A program made the translations under genes and the position numbers. Positions 22,040 to 34,514 of a DNA stretch of 64,000 nucleotides are shown here, piece after piece (the stretch's first letter is position 1; the number at the start of each line of letters is the position of its first letter). The notes under the pieces were generated by a model. That model saw only the letters and a program-made list of their open reading frames with translations, had not been told where the DNA came from and did not search any database. Origin of the DNA: Pristionchus mayeri (Eukaryota > Nematoda > Chromadorea > Rhabditida > Neodiplogasteridae); the NCBI GenBank assembly GCA_036245805.1, contig BTRK01000001.1:39134995-39198994 (forward strand), read 5' to 3'.

Positions 22040-22232
22040 TATGATATAACACACGTCTTCTGAGAGATGGCAGGTGGCGTTTGACAAAATGTTCAAAGTG
22101 CTCGGATCTCTTCGAGATTATCATGGCAGGTGTCCCTAAGGTCCAGTATCTTTTTATGCATACGGATTCCGCGATTTCTCAAAACTGCCTGAAAGCCGGC
22201 TCATGAAATTTCGAAAATTAAAAAATTCATAA

Positions 22233-24257
22233 GAGAGGAATCGGGAGATACTCGAGAACTCTGAGGCCTGTCGGGACGTAGGAATTCATGATTTTTAAAT
22301 TGGCTGAAAAATTAAGTAAAAGTACTTCGAAACACGCTCTTTCGAATGGCGTTGGCCGATTTCGCGAAAAAAATTGTTTCTCGACATGGCATGCTCCAGA
22401 AGTGGGCGGAGTCTCGATTTTTTCGGAAAATGTCGATCTTTGACGCAATTTATCGGCATTTTTCGATAAAGATACGAACAAATTGTCAACAGACGAATGA
22501 AAGAGGAGTGTGAGTGGAACATTTTTCTTTCTTTGGATGGGTCGAAAACCCAAAAATTGCATCTAGGGTCCAACTTTGGCGAAGATTTTGAAAATTTTTG
22601 AAATACCAAAAAGTAATGGTTGGCACTATGCGCGATTTATTAACCCTCCTGTGTAATTTCATTTCATGTATATACCATTGGGATCGAGTCATGCGTTGTA
22701 ATGTTCCACTCGTTTATGCAAAATCGGTCATGAGGCTCGGGTATAGACATCATGTTTACTATATGCAACCTTGGTTCTTTTGCATCATAATTGCATATAT
22801 ACATCACAATAACATGTTTCCACTTCACTTCCATGTAATTTTCATGTCCATTTGATCGTAGACTCGATTTGAAGAAATTGCGAACTGTCTTCAGGGAAGG
22901 TCCAAATAACCAGGTTTCGGGTGGCAATTGGCGTCAATTCAAAGGGAAATCGTCTAAATACCATGTAGGAACAATTTTGGGAACAGTTTGGAATGAAAAT
23001 AATGATTCAAATGCAACTTGCTCAATTTGAGAATCGAAAAATGCCGAAATACGACGCGTCATTTATAAATTATGATATCGCAAACTGATTTGTACCAGAA
23101 TATAGAGAATGAAGAGCTGAACATTTTATCCGTTGAAAGTAAGCTTCCATCTCTTCATTTACACGCGTTACAGAGTCTAGAAGTTGGAAGAAAACGAAGG
23201 CCGAGGCGCGCGGGAGAGCTCTAAATAGAGGGGAGAGAGAGGGAGGTCAGACGGCGAGAGCGGCAGACGGGCAGATCGCGAGCTCTCGGTGGTTTCTAGC
23301 CTAATTCTATCCAACTTCTAGAGTATGTAGCATGCGTAAATGAAGAGGTAGAAGCTTACTTTCAACAGATAAAATGTTCTGCTCTTCATTCTCTATATTC
23401 TGGTACAAATCAGTTTGCGATATCATAATTTCTAAATGAAGTGTCGTATTTCGGAATTTTTCGATTCTCAAATTGAGCAAGTTGCATTTGAATCATTATT
23501 TTTATTCCAAACTGTTCTCAAAATTGTTCATACATGGTATTTAGACGATTTACCTTTGTCTTGACGCCAATTGCCACCGGAAACCTGGTTATTTGGACCT
23601 TCCCTGAAGACAGTTCGCAATTTCTTCAAATCGAGTTTACGATCAAATGGACATGAAAATTACATGGAAATGAAGTGGAAACATGTTATTGTGATGTGTT
23701 TATGCAATTATGATGCAAAAGAACCAAGGTTGCATATAGTAAACATGATGTCTATACCCGAGCCTCATTACCGATTTTGCATAAACGAGTGGAACATTAC
23801 AACGCATGACTCGATCCCAATGGTATATACATGAAATGAAAGTACACAGGAGGGCTAATAAATCGCGCATAGTGCCAACCATTACTTTTTGGTATTTCCA
23901 AAATTTTCAAAATCTTCGCCAAAGTTGGACCCTAGATGCAATTTTTGGGTTTTCGACCCATCCAAAGAAAGAAAAATGTTCCACTCACACTCCTCTTTCA
24001 TTCGTCTGTTGACAATTTGTTCGTATCTTTATCGAAAAATACCAAAAAATTGAGTCAAAGATCGACCTTTTCCGAAAAAAATCGAGACTCCGCCCACTTC
24101 TGGAGCATGCAATGTCGACAAAAATTTTTTTTCGCAAAATCGGCCAACGCCATTCGAAAGAGCGTGTTTCGAAGTACTTTTACTTAATTTTTCAGCCAAT
24201 TTAAAAATCATGAATTCCTACGTCCCGGCCTATGTGGAGTCTTTCCCGATTCCACTC
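22233..24257. mobile_element. Nested foldback element, 2025 bp, with readable empty site
   Basis: Inverted arms of about 950 bp meet near 23245, with a GC-rich centre at roughly 23205-23300. Ends are GAGAGGAATCGGGAGATACT and, inverted at the right, GAGTGGAATCGGGAAAGACT. ATAA flanks both ends (22229-22232, 24258-24261). The other arm of the enclosing element, near 30790-30810, holds the uninterrupted sequence (inverse reading TTCATAAAATCCTTCAA) with a single ATAA. This proves the boundaries and the 4-bp duplication. The mirrored 87-codon frames at 22664-22927 and 23571-23834 are palindrome shadows. Confidence 0.95.
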
Positions 24258-24463
24258 ATAAAATCCTTCAACATTGAGCAACAGTTTCGCTAAAAAACCA
24301 AAATGACCGCCTTTTCAAGTAGAATAAGTTCTATGTTGACACTTTTTGTATTGAGAAAAGTCTAAATTTTGAAAAGGGCAAAAAATCATTTTTTCGCCTT
24401 CAATTTTTCTATTTTTTCGCCGTCGTGAAAAAAAGTTGCCCTTGCATCCTTAGATTTTATCAT

Positions 24464-24740
24464 GTCATATATATATATAAGTAATTATCGCTCGTGGATA
24501 TATTTTATTTCGGTTTTCAATGTTTACTGACCTATTTATACAAATTTCCATTGTAAAAAACCGAAGATTTCAATACTTCACAAAACAGCGTTTTTTCACA
24601 ACATTTCTGAGATTTCAAGATTTTATGAAGTATTGAAATCTTTTTTTTCGATGAAAATCTGTATAAATAGGTCAGTAAACATTGAAAACGGAAAGAAAAG
24701 ATATCCACGAGCGGTAATTACTTAAATATGACATCATGAA
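24464..24740. mobile_element. Small inverted-repeat element (~270 bp)
   Basis: AAGTAATTATCGCTCGTGGAT at the left pairs with ATCCACGAGCGGTAATTACTT at the right. The inner parts also pair (GTTTACTGACCTATTTATAC with GTATAAATAGGTCAGTAAAC, and GATTTCAATACTTCA with its inverse). CATAT/ATATG sequences lie outside both ends. It sits at the inner end of the left arm of the 8.9-kb element. Confidence 0.85.
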
Positions 24741-25155
<415 letters not shown>

Positions 25156-25213
25156 CTACATGCAAATATATGAACAAAAAAGTCTAATAGATGCTCACCT
25201 GAGAGATGATACT

Positions 25214-25243
25214 GTTATTCTTATTCTTATTCTTATTCTTTAT
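25214..25243. repeat. (TTATTC)n microsatellite, probable LINE 3' tail
   Basis: Four to five units of TTATTC. On the minus strand this is an A-rich hexanucleotide run placed where the 3' end of the adjacent LINE is expected, which fits LINE groups whose 3' ends carry short tandem repeats. Confidence 0.7.
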
Positions 25244-25351
25244 TCACCAACATTTACATGGTACGGGAGTGACGTGATGATGATGATTAGGTAAGGTGGT
25301 ATTTCGGCTCGGGCGAGCTTGTGGAATGGGGGGATGTGTGGCAGTTCTGTG

Positions 25352-27975
25352 TTACATTTTTATATTAGAAGACTGCATTGTAAAAGATGGAGTTCTTTTT
25401 ATGAGGTGTCGGTAAGGGGATCGGGGCATGGTTACTACTGAGTGGGGAAGCGAGTTCCAGAGCGTTAGGGAACGAGATGCACATGATGAGAAGGAACTAG
25501 GCATTACATACGGTACGGCGATGCGTAATTTATGAGAGGAACGGAGACTACGATTTAAAGGAGCGATCGTGTAGAGACAAGAGGTGTCGAGATGAACAAA
25601 GTCATGCAAAGAGTCGTATATAAAATACATGTCACTCAAGGATCGGCGATATTCAAGTGTCTCTAGTTGGAAATGTTTGAGCCTATCAGTATATGAACGA
25701 TAGGGCAATTTAGAGCGGAACAAAACACGTTTAGTGAATTCTCGTTGCACAGATTCTATTTGATTAACAAGACCAATTAATGTAGGGTTCCAGATAACGG
25801 TAGATGACTCGAGAAGAGGACGAATATATATTTTGTACGCTTTCAATAAGATACCAGGTGAAGTAGTGAGAAAAGAGCGCAGTAATAGATTGCACATGGA
25901 TCTGGCCTTTCTAGTAATTTGATCAATGTGATAACCAAAATGTAAATTTCCTGTGAAGAAAATACCAAGGTCACGAACTTGTTCTTTTGGGGAGATGAAA
26001 TTACCATTTAGCATATATTTCGATCTCGTTTTAAGACGACCAAGATGAAGAACAAAACACTTGATAGCGCTAATTGTCATATTCCACTTAGTTGTCCACT
26101 CTTCTAAACTAGTAATAGCTTGTTGGAGATCGGCACTATGGTCAGGCACCGTTGCGTATATTTTAAGGTCATCAGCGAAAATATTGCATTTTACCGTAGG
26201 GGGGATGCATTTGCCTAGATCGTTAATGTATATAATAAACAATAAGGGACCAATTGCTGAGCCCTGAGGGACTCCAGATATAATTGGAGAAGGAGGGGAG
26301 AGATAATTACCGACAAAGACACGTTGTGACCTACCAAGGAGATATGACTCAAACCATTTCACAATGTGATTAGAAATACCCAGGGAGGCAAGCTTATGCA
26401 TCAGGAACCTTAAGTCAATTGAATCAAATGCCTTTTGATAGTCGAAAAATATGGTATCTACTGATTTTTTGTGGGTCAAGGACTGAGCATAGAAGGAGAG
26501 GGTTTCACATAAGGAAGATGTGGTGCTTCTACATTTACGGAACCCAGCTTGGCGCGTATCAAGAAGAGAATGCGCATCTAAATAGGATACTAATTCATTA
26601 ATAAGAATTTCTTCAAATATTTTAGAAGCAGTAATTGTAAGGGAGATGGGGCGATGATTTGAGATGTCTGCATTTCCTGCTTTTTTAGGGATGGGCTTGA
26701 CATGAGCAACTTTCCACTGGGAGGGAGCTAAAGCAGAAGTTAGGGAAATGTTAAAAATTATAGAGAGGGGATTCGCAATAGAGAATTTAAACTTGGTATA
26801 GACTAAATTGGGAATATTGTCAGGAGAACCATTGATTTTTGGGACTAGTTGGGAAATGGCGTTTAGAATATCACTAATCGGGATAAAAGGGAGATCGAAA
26901 GAAGAGTTAGGACAAGAAGGTATAGACGCGAGTGCATAGGAGGCGTTTGAACCTTTGAGAAGAACTTAGAGAGTGCTGTTGCTTTATCCTTATTTGTTAG
27001 GAGAACGTTCCCGTTACTGTCAATAATACCAGGGAGGGAGGATGTGTTTACTTTAAAGCGGGATTTACAGAACTGGAAAAAAATGGTTTGGGTTTTTAGA
27101 ATTGACTGCATTACTTTCTCGTTTTAGCTCGAAACTTTTTAGGGCATTATCAAACCTCACTCTTAGCGAATGAGTAGTATCGCAGTTAGGGGCAACCTGA
27201 TGTAATTTATGCAGCCTGTCATGCAGCTGGCTAAGATATTTTGGATAACCAGAGGAAGATTTGTCACGTTTAATGGGAACAAAAATATCTAAGAGGGAGT
27301 TTAAAAATTCACTGAAGTAACAATAAGCTTCGGTAGCAGTTTTGTTAGAAAGGGCTATGGTCCAATTGTGCATAGCTATTTGACTATTAATCATGTCCCA
27401 GTTCGCAAAGAGGTAGTTTCTGGTAGGTTTTAATTTATCGCCCAAGGACGATTCGAATGAGATAGACAAACTTATGCCAACATGGTCAGAAAGTGGAATG
27501 TCGGGCTTTGCTGATTTGACGAGAGGAGAATTACATAAAGCTAAGTCAAGAATGTTTTTTCCACGCGTAGGAAAATCAATACATTGATTGAAATGTTTTG
27601 AAGTAATAAAATCAAGAAATGGAGTTATGGAAGCCGTGGGGGAAGAATATGTGTACCAATCGATATTAGGATAATTGAAATCGCCAACAATTAATGAAGG
27701 ATGAGCGCAGTCTGTGACCTCATTCAAGTAATTTAAGAAGGGCGCATTGGATGATAGGGGAGCACTGGGAGAGCGATATACGGTAACTATTCTAAGGGTG
27801 TTTTTAGCAGGTGAAGAACTACTTGAGTAGATATCAATAGTAGTACACTCATAGCCAGGAATAATGAGAGAAGAGACAAGGACGGGAAGCAAAGTAGATC
27901 GTGTATAGATTAAGACACCGCCACCTCTAGAATCAATGCGATCGGCACGGAACACGAAGTAATCTCGCAAACCTC
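25352..27975 (-). pseudogene. Second LINE (CR1/Jockey group) ORF2: endonuclease C-part and reverse transcriptase
   Basis: Read right to left. 27970-27065 is the APE endonuclease from DYFVFRADRIDSRGGGVLIY through LIVGDFNYPNIDW to IPLSDHVGI. One frameshift near 26950 leads to the RT frame, open to 25352. It has WKVAHVKPIPKKAG, NHRPISLT, QAGFRKCRSTTSS, FDYQKAFDSID, GVPQGSAIGPLLFIIYINDL and FADD in place of YADD, then RPLLESSTVIWNP and LTLWNSLP near the C-terminus. This enzyme would copy LINE RNA at the nicked target. It is better preserved than the LINE at 14229-19563, with essentially one frameshift here, but the endonuclease is split by an insertion at 27976-28430. Confidence 0.94.
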
Positions 27976-27988
27976 TCAGAAGATACGC

Positions 27989-28365
27989 TGTAAGGGAATC
28001 GGCCTATGATCGAGAGAAGGAAGATATGAAAGGAAGAAATAATTAATCGTATCATAATTCATCTGTAAAATTATCGTAATTTAAATATAGTTCGTGATTT
28101 GTAACCGTTATCCGTAAATTAGGCATTTGAATTTTCCCTATATTTATCACCCAATGCTGTAATTTGTCAGCCATGCTTACAAATCTAGTTTCTCGCTATT
28201 TTCTCCTATTTTCCTCTAGTTTCCTGTCGTATTTATGTTTGTTTGCGTGCTAGTAATTAGTTCCGCGTACCTATGTCTAATTTACCTCGTTTAGACAGTA
28301 ATAAAGAACGGCTCAACCCATAAACTCGCGAGTTTGTCCACAAGGGAAGACCGGGATTTACTACA
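27989..28365. mobile_element. Possible solo LTR inside the LINE endonuclease
   Basis: The segment begins TGTAAGGG and ends TTACTACA, has an AATAAA at 28300-28305 and is about 377 bp, the general form of a solo LTR. It breaks the LINE between SETWLSSSDSD and YFVFRADR. No matching target duplication is visible (TACGC against CTCAA), and the exact limits of the insertion in the LINE frame are uncertain, so the call is tentative. Confidence 0.4.
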
Positions 28366-28429
28366 CTCAATCGGGGAACCGATTGACAGCACGGCTCTGG
28401 AGGAAGGAACTTTGTGTTTCACCACTTTG

Positions 28430-28645
28430 CTGGGCTTTCAACGCATCGCTGTCAGAAGAGCTTAGCCAAGTTTCAGAAAGGGCAAGAATGTCAAGTTTAC
28501 GTTGCACGAGTAGGAGGGTTACTGTATCTATGACGTTTCTAACGCTCCGGCAGTTTGCAAAATAGAAGGAAAGATTTTGGCTAGAAGGGAGGCCGTTAGG
28601 GGGGACACAATGTAAAAGGGGTCTAGAAGGAGGGGGAGAACTCAC
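28430..28645 (-). pseudogene. LINE endonuclease N-terminal part
   Basis: The minus-strand reading LSFYFANCRSVRNVIDT then LDILALSETWLSSSDSD gives the first catalytic motifs (N-RS and SETWL) of the APE-type endonuclease. It belongs with 25352-27975 and is separated from it by the insertion at 27976-28430. The frame runs into non-LINE sequence after SSSDSD. Confidence 0.88.
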
Positions 28646-28663
28646 AGGCCTGCCACACAGTCC

Positions 28664-29571
28664 CTAGACGAGAGAAGGAGCCCGTTGGTCCGTAACAGCC
28701 GATGATCCACCCGAAGAGGACAGGGAGGGAGTCTCTTCTTTCTTCGGTTGACTTTTGCCATTTCGGGAAGAGACATGTGGCATCGGGCGGTCGACGGAAG
28801 TGGACGAGATTTCAATTGCCGAGGAAGATGCGGTTGCTTTGATAGCAGCAGAAGGGACAGCGTTATTTGGTTTGTATTGATGGGTGCGTTTCTTATCATC
28901 CAGAGAGCGATTACGGTAGTTGGTCGGGAGAGGACGGTAGTTGGGTCCGCGGAATTGAATGAGCGAACAGTCACGAACACCCCACTTCAGACAATTCGCT
29001 TCAAGGTTTTTTCTTCTAGCTTCATCACGAGCATTTTTCTCCAGCTCGAGTTCCGTAGGCATCGGCGCACGTACATGGAAGGCTCGAAGCATGCGGGCTT
29101 TCCGACAGTTCGCAGGCCATGTAGAAGGCGATCACGCAGATCTGAGGAGGGGAGAGAGTACTAGATTATTCTCCTACCCGGCTCCTTCTTCTCGGGGAAT
29201 CGCTTGAATTTGATCTGTCCGGCGTCGTATGCTTCCTGGAGGCCTTTGTCTTTGGTGGCGGCAACGATATCCTTCAGAACTGACTCGTCATGTTTCGCTG
29301 TCTCAAGTGGGGTTGCCTTTTCTGCTGAACCCACCAGCACAGCGCGTTGAGACTTGTCCTTTATCTTCTCCGAATCAGCAATGGCACGAACCACAGATGC
29401 GTACGTGTTGTTGTCTATTGAAGGCTTGGCCGAAGCCACAGGCGAGAGGGATGAAGACGGGAGGGAGAGGGAGGCTCCATACTTGTCCAGCTTGGTGTGA
29501 AGGCTCAGAACGAGATCAGTGAGACGATCCACGGACTCCTGCGACGCCAGAACGGGCGAGGAGGAGGTCAT
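28664..29571 (-). pseudogene. LINE ORF1 with one frameshift
   Basis: The minus-strand ATG at 29571 starts MTSSSPVLASQESVDRLTDL, a probable coiled-coil N-terminus resembling that of the ORF1 at 18601-19563. The frame stops at 29161 after FPEKKEPGRRII and the following part (29092-28664) lies in another frame: RAFHVRAPMPTELELEKNAR, RNRSLDDKKRTHQYKPNN, ending in a Ser-rich tail. ELELEKNARDEARRKN and similar charged runs fit a nucleic-acid-binding ORF1. No complete RRM is obvious. It ends about 20 bp from the ORF2 region, the usual LINE order. Confidence 0.75.
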
Positions 29572-29982
<411 letters not shown>

Positions 29983-30519
29983 CTGAAAACTAAAAGAGAA
30001 AATCGCGACCATTAAGACAAAAATATACTGCCTAAGCAATATAGGGAGAGAACCACAGCAGGGGGAATAGTTGAGAAGGGGTAAAAACGCATTTCATAGC
30101 TATTGAACATCTAAAAACACGCACGAACCTGTCAAAATAAGTAATATTGATCAGAGAAAATAAAAATGTGTAGGAACTTTTACTGAATTTATTGCGTGAT
30201 GCTGCGAAAATATTTCGCGGGAAAAGAAGTGATAAGCTTTTTATTAAAGCGAGCTGATATTTTAGATTTCTAATATTTTAATAATATGTTTATCGCGAAA
30301 CGATAGCTCATCACATGATACGTAAATAAAGGTCTTACGGAAAGTGAGCGAAATCAATAAAGTACCGAAAAAATTCATCGATTCTCAACCCATTTGAATT
30401 TTCTTCACAAACGGCGACCGCAACGCTCCCTTATCGACGCCCCGACGCGTGCGCCTGCTCATCCTAACCCAACTCGGCCTTTTGTTCAGTCGGGACCCAC
30501 AGTGCATGTTTGAGGCCAA
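29983..30519. other. Unassigned interior of the 8.9-kb element
   Basis: AT-rich, then GC-richer near 30410-30490. No further tubulin exon is recognised on either strand. It could include the intron that precedes the exon fragment. Confidence 0.4.
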
Positions 30520-30993
30520 AAATCGACGAATACTATATCTTCGATTTTCGTGAATTTTTTTCCAGGGGTAGAAAAGGTAGCAGATTACGATTATGATGAA
30601 ATCTCAGGATGCAAGGGGACTTATTTTTTCACGACGGCGAAAAAATGAGTAAAAATGATGTTGAAAAAATGATCTATTGTACTTTTCGAAATTTCTACTT
30701 TTCGCTACACTAAAAGTGTCAACATAAAAGTTATTCTATGCAACATGGTAGTCATTTTGGTTTTTTGAACGAAACTCTAGCTCAATTTTGAAGGATTTTA
30801 TGAATTTTCGAAATTTCGAAATTTCAAGAGCCGTCTTTTAGACAGTTTTGAGAAATCGCGGAATCCGTATGTAAAAAACGATCCTGGACATTAGGGACAC
30901 CTACCATGGAAATCTCAGAGAGATCCGAGCACTTTGAACATTTTATCAAAGGGGGTCTCGATTTCATGCAATCTCTCAGAAGATGTGTGATAA

Positions 30994-31932
30994 AACATCG
31001 ATCTACAATAAGAAATGCAATGACTATGCAGGCTGACAAAGAAAGTTTAAAATGGTGGGCAAGTTGATCAGAGAAGATTTTCGAGCAAGTCGAACAATAA
31101 TCATTTAGGGAGGACTCTAACTGGGAAAGGGGGGGGAGGGTGGTCGAAGGAAATTAGGGGACATGGAGGTGATCAAACTGGTCTCACCTCTCCTGACGAT
31201 CGAAGAGACGACTCCATCCTCTCTCACGTCTTCTTCCAATCGATGCTCTGGCTTAGAAAAAGAAGATTTTACAATTTAGAAACAATGCTCACATGGAAAC
31301 CACTATCTCCATATAAATGCCTACCAATTTAATCGTACAAATGAGAAATACGACTAAAAAAATAACTAAAAGCGGCGGAAAATCTAACGAATTGGACGAA
31401 CCAAAGCATCACGGATGTATACAACGCGTTAGAGTGGATGAACAGAGGTAACTGATAGCAAAACATGCACTGACAAGGGAATGGTCCGCGCACTCGGTAA
31501 AATTATGGAATCTGGTTTATTGGACCTCAATCTGGACCATGAGTACATTCGAAACCTTGTTTCAGAAAATGCACGATTTTTGTTTTGACTGGAGAACGAG
31601 CTCACTGGAAAACATAATACATCACATGCGGCTAATCGCACACCGATACATTTATTTTTTCTCATATCTGGTGATAGATTTATCTGTATCACTTCGGATA
31701 AAGTGATTTCTCATCAGATTTTTGTCCTCTGCGAAAATCACTATTCCACATGTACAATCTATTTTTCGTGTTATTCCTAATTTAATGCAGGAATCTTACT
31801 TCTTTCGCGATTCCTGTAACTGAAAAACCAAAAATAATTTTAGCAGTAACTCCCTAATAAATTAGTATGCTTAGCTACTATCTAGAAATTAGTAAGGTAT
31901 ACAATTAAGGTTGATTTTTGGCAAAAAATAAC
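30994..31932. other. Unassigned sequence
   Basis: No gene or mobile-element end is recognised. The open frame at 31429-31692 on the minus strand has no domain and no context. Confidence 0.4.
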
Positions 31933-32008
31933 AAATCTGAGAGATTTGAACCCATTGCCAGAGATGACAAACGCTGGACCACAACCACTATACCATTGCT
32001 ACAGATGT
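31933..32008 (-). tRNA. tRNA-like sequence, probably a pseudogene or SINE head
   Basis: Read on the minus strand, the 76-nt span has the length of a tRNA. It has an A-box-like TGGTATAGTGGTTG, a B box GGTTCAAATCT, an acceptor stem pairing at six of seven positions (ACATCTG with CAGATTT) and a D stem (GCAA with TTGT). The T stem pairs poorly and the anticodon stem would need a 12-nt loop (CCAG/CTGG), so a normal anticodon cannot be assigned. It is more likely decayed or tRNA-derived than functional. Confidence 0.35.
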
Positions 32009-32103
32009 TTAAAGGCGAATGGAAAGAGTAGACTAGGAGAGGAATCGGAAGAGGCAACCGAACATGAGGAGACCGGGCGCACAATTGAGGACGCGTGAGA
32101 ATG

Positions 32104-32215
32104 AGTGGGAAATGGGAATCCCACTAAACGTGGGATTCCCATTTTTCGAACAAAGGAGGTCTGGGAAGTATGTAAAATGAGCAGTTTCCTATTGGGATCC
32201 CATTTTCCTTCCCAC
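32104..32215. repeat. CCCA-type inverted repeat with a perfect 15-bp hairpin
   Basis: AAATGGGAATCCCAC (32110-32124) pairs exactly with 32130-32144 across the loop TAAAC. The outer sequence GTGGGAAATGGGA pairs loosely with CCCATTTTCCTTCCCAC at 32200-32215. The GGGATCCCA-type motifs resemble those of the MITE at 38903-39143. Confidence 0.75.
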
Positions 32216-32290
32216 GAAGCCAACTCTACTCTGAAGATAAAGCTCAAAGCACACTACGGAGTACCCGAACTGAATATACAACGGAAGCTA

Positions 32291-33109
32291 CAGTATCGGA
32301 CAAAAGTATTGGGATTTTGTTCAAATGCTCATAACTTCCTTTAAAATCAGGCTAGAGACTTGTTCTTTTTTCCAGTTTGTAGTAGGATGAAAATGATGCA
32401 TATCCATGATATGGAGTATCATTAAGGTCATTATCTTCTATTAATTAATTAATTAAGCGTAATTAGTGGATATTTCGGATTTTCCAGTTTACTAACGGGA
32501 TTGTTCCAGATGTTCCCATTTATGGTGGTGAAAGTACATCTACAAAGAAGAACAGTGCACTATTGATCTGTTCGGTATCTAGACCTACCGTAATCCCAGG
32601 TCACTTTTTCGACACCTATTTATTTTCGATTTTTAGCTATAACTCTCGTTCTAGATGAACAATCCCTCTCAAATTTTGCAGGTAAGCTACGACTCTGATG
32701 ATACATCAATTTTAAACATTAGAGCCTGATCGCTCAATTTTTGAGAAAAATCGATTTTGAAAGTTGTGATATTTTGACCTACCAAAATTTCACTGTAGCA
32801 TTCAGCTAAAATTTGTGAAAAATATATGTGATAGGAAATCTTGTCTTGATTAAAAATACTGAAAACTAGACTTTTGCGGATATCCCTCTTCGAATTTTAT
32901 GCTCGTTCATGTGCGTGATCCGAGAGCTCACAAGCTTAATCCTCAAAATCGAAAATGGCAGAACTTATTATTTCACAATGATACTCCATATCATGAATAT
33001 GGAGCACTTTCATCCTACTACAAACTGGAAAAAAGAACAAGTCTCTAGCCTGATTTTAAAGGAAGTTATGGGGATTTGAAAAAAATCCCAATACTTTTGT
33101 CCGATACTG
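32291..33109. mobile_element. Tc1-like MITE with long inverted ends, 819 bp
   Basis: It starts CAGTATCGGACAAAAGTATT and ends with the inverse; TA stands outside both ends (32289-32290, 33110-33111). The inverted arms extend about 130 bp (CTAGAGACTTGTTC, CAGTTTGTAGTAGGATGAAA, ATGGAGTATCATT). CAGT...ACTG tips with TA duplication are typical of Tc1-type elements. No transposase frame is present. Confidence 0.92.
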
Positions 33110-33111
33110 TA

Positions 33112-34391
33112 GATCGAAAAAACAATCTCATATAAAAATTCATATACAAGATGATGTACTTTCGAAAGGTTAATCACAATCTATCAGAAGATTCCGGTGA
33201 ATCCGGTGAATGTGCTCAAAGAATAAATCCTCACGTGTTTAATGTAACACATCAACTTTAACATAGTAATTGAGGTTCTCCATAATTTAAGTGGAAATAC
33301 AGTATTATTCAGTGCTACATCTTTATTTATGATACAACAGTATAACATATCGAATGGAAAAACATGAGCAAATGAGCTGATGGTTCGCATTTGTAGGCCC
33401 GCTGATAATCTGGCTTCTAAAAGTATTGCTGGCCCGGAGGAAAATGTGGGCTCTCCGTAATTCTGGCGTCTAAAAGCAGAAACGGAGTGCGGGCCCGCTC
33501 ATTTTCTGGAGTCAAAAACTACTGCGGGCCCAGAAAAAGTGTTCGGTCCGCTAACTTTCAGGGGACCCCTGTTCGACTACAGAGCCGATAAATCCATACT
33601 CGAATTATTCAAGAGAGAAGTACAGCCAGAAAATTAAAAAAATTAAATTTTGGTTAAGAAACTTTTGCATCATGATAAATTCGATATTTTTACATCTAAT
33701 GAAAGAAATATCAATTGTTTTCTTTCAAAATTACAAAAATTCTATTAAAATTTTAACAATGCTCAATGTGATTCTCATTCTCCTTAGGTTACTTTGGCAC
33801 TTATGAGTAATTAGATAATCAGTTGAAGGTTTTGGATTGCGAATTGATATGATATGAGAGTATGATTCGATTAACCAAATTTTCAACGATCAACACTGGG
33901 CCGTTTTTATGCAAAGTAGATAATTACTCCGCCCGCCCTTTTTTGGCCAGTCTTACTGTATTTTTTAAAAAAATGCTGTCAACACTGTTTTACTGTTGCA
34001 AGTGGGGCTCAGTTTCTTACATTTATACAGTAGTTCCTTGCCGTTAACTGAATCTGCTTGATCAGTTTCGACGTATCCAAAGATGTGAAACACCCTAGAG
34101 GAGAGAGAAAGATACTTCCATGAGGGGATGAATAGGGTCAAGTAATCCGTCATCTGCTCCTGATCGCTCATACACGCAAAGCAAAGGTATTTTAATCCTT
34201 TTCCTACCCTAAAATATAAAAAAACAGCCGTTTTTAAACTGGGATTCGGAGAAATTTAATTACGGTATAACGAATTGGAAATAAAAAATAAATTGATTGC
34301 AATTAACATGATTACTAAAATTTAATCAAACAAGTTAAATTTATCGAATTACATATATAAATACAATAACAAATATTTGTCTTACGTAGAA
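33112..34391. other. Unassigned, with a degenerate GGGCCC repeat at about 33395-33560
   Basis: Three to four loose copies of a unit containing GGCCCGCT, TTTTCTGG and GTCTAAAA occur at about 33395-33560. The remainder shows no gene or element end that I can support. Confidence 0.4.
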
Positions 34392-34514
34392 GTGAGACAT
34401 GCCCAAAATTTTTCTTATTTTTCACTTGTTTTCAGTTGTACACGCCTCTTATTTTTTAGTCAGTTTTTTAAACAAATTCTTGCTATAATCATGGAAATAT
34501 TTCTATTCATTCAG

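Noticed and set aside
22664..23834. Matching 87-codon proteins at 22664-22927 (minus) and 23571-23834 (plus)
   Set aside because: They are the two arms of one inverted repeat read on opposite strands, with no known domain.
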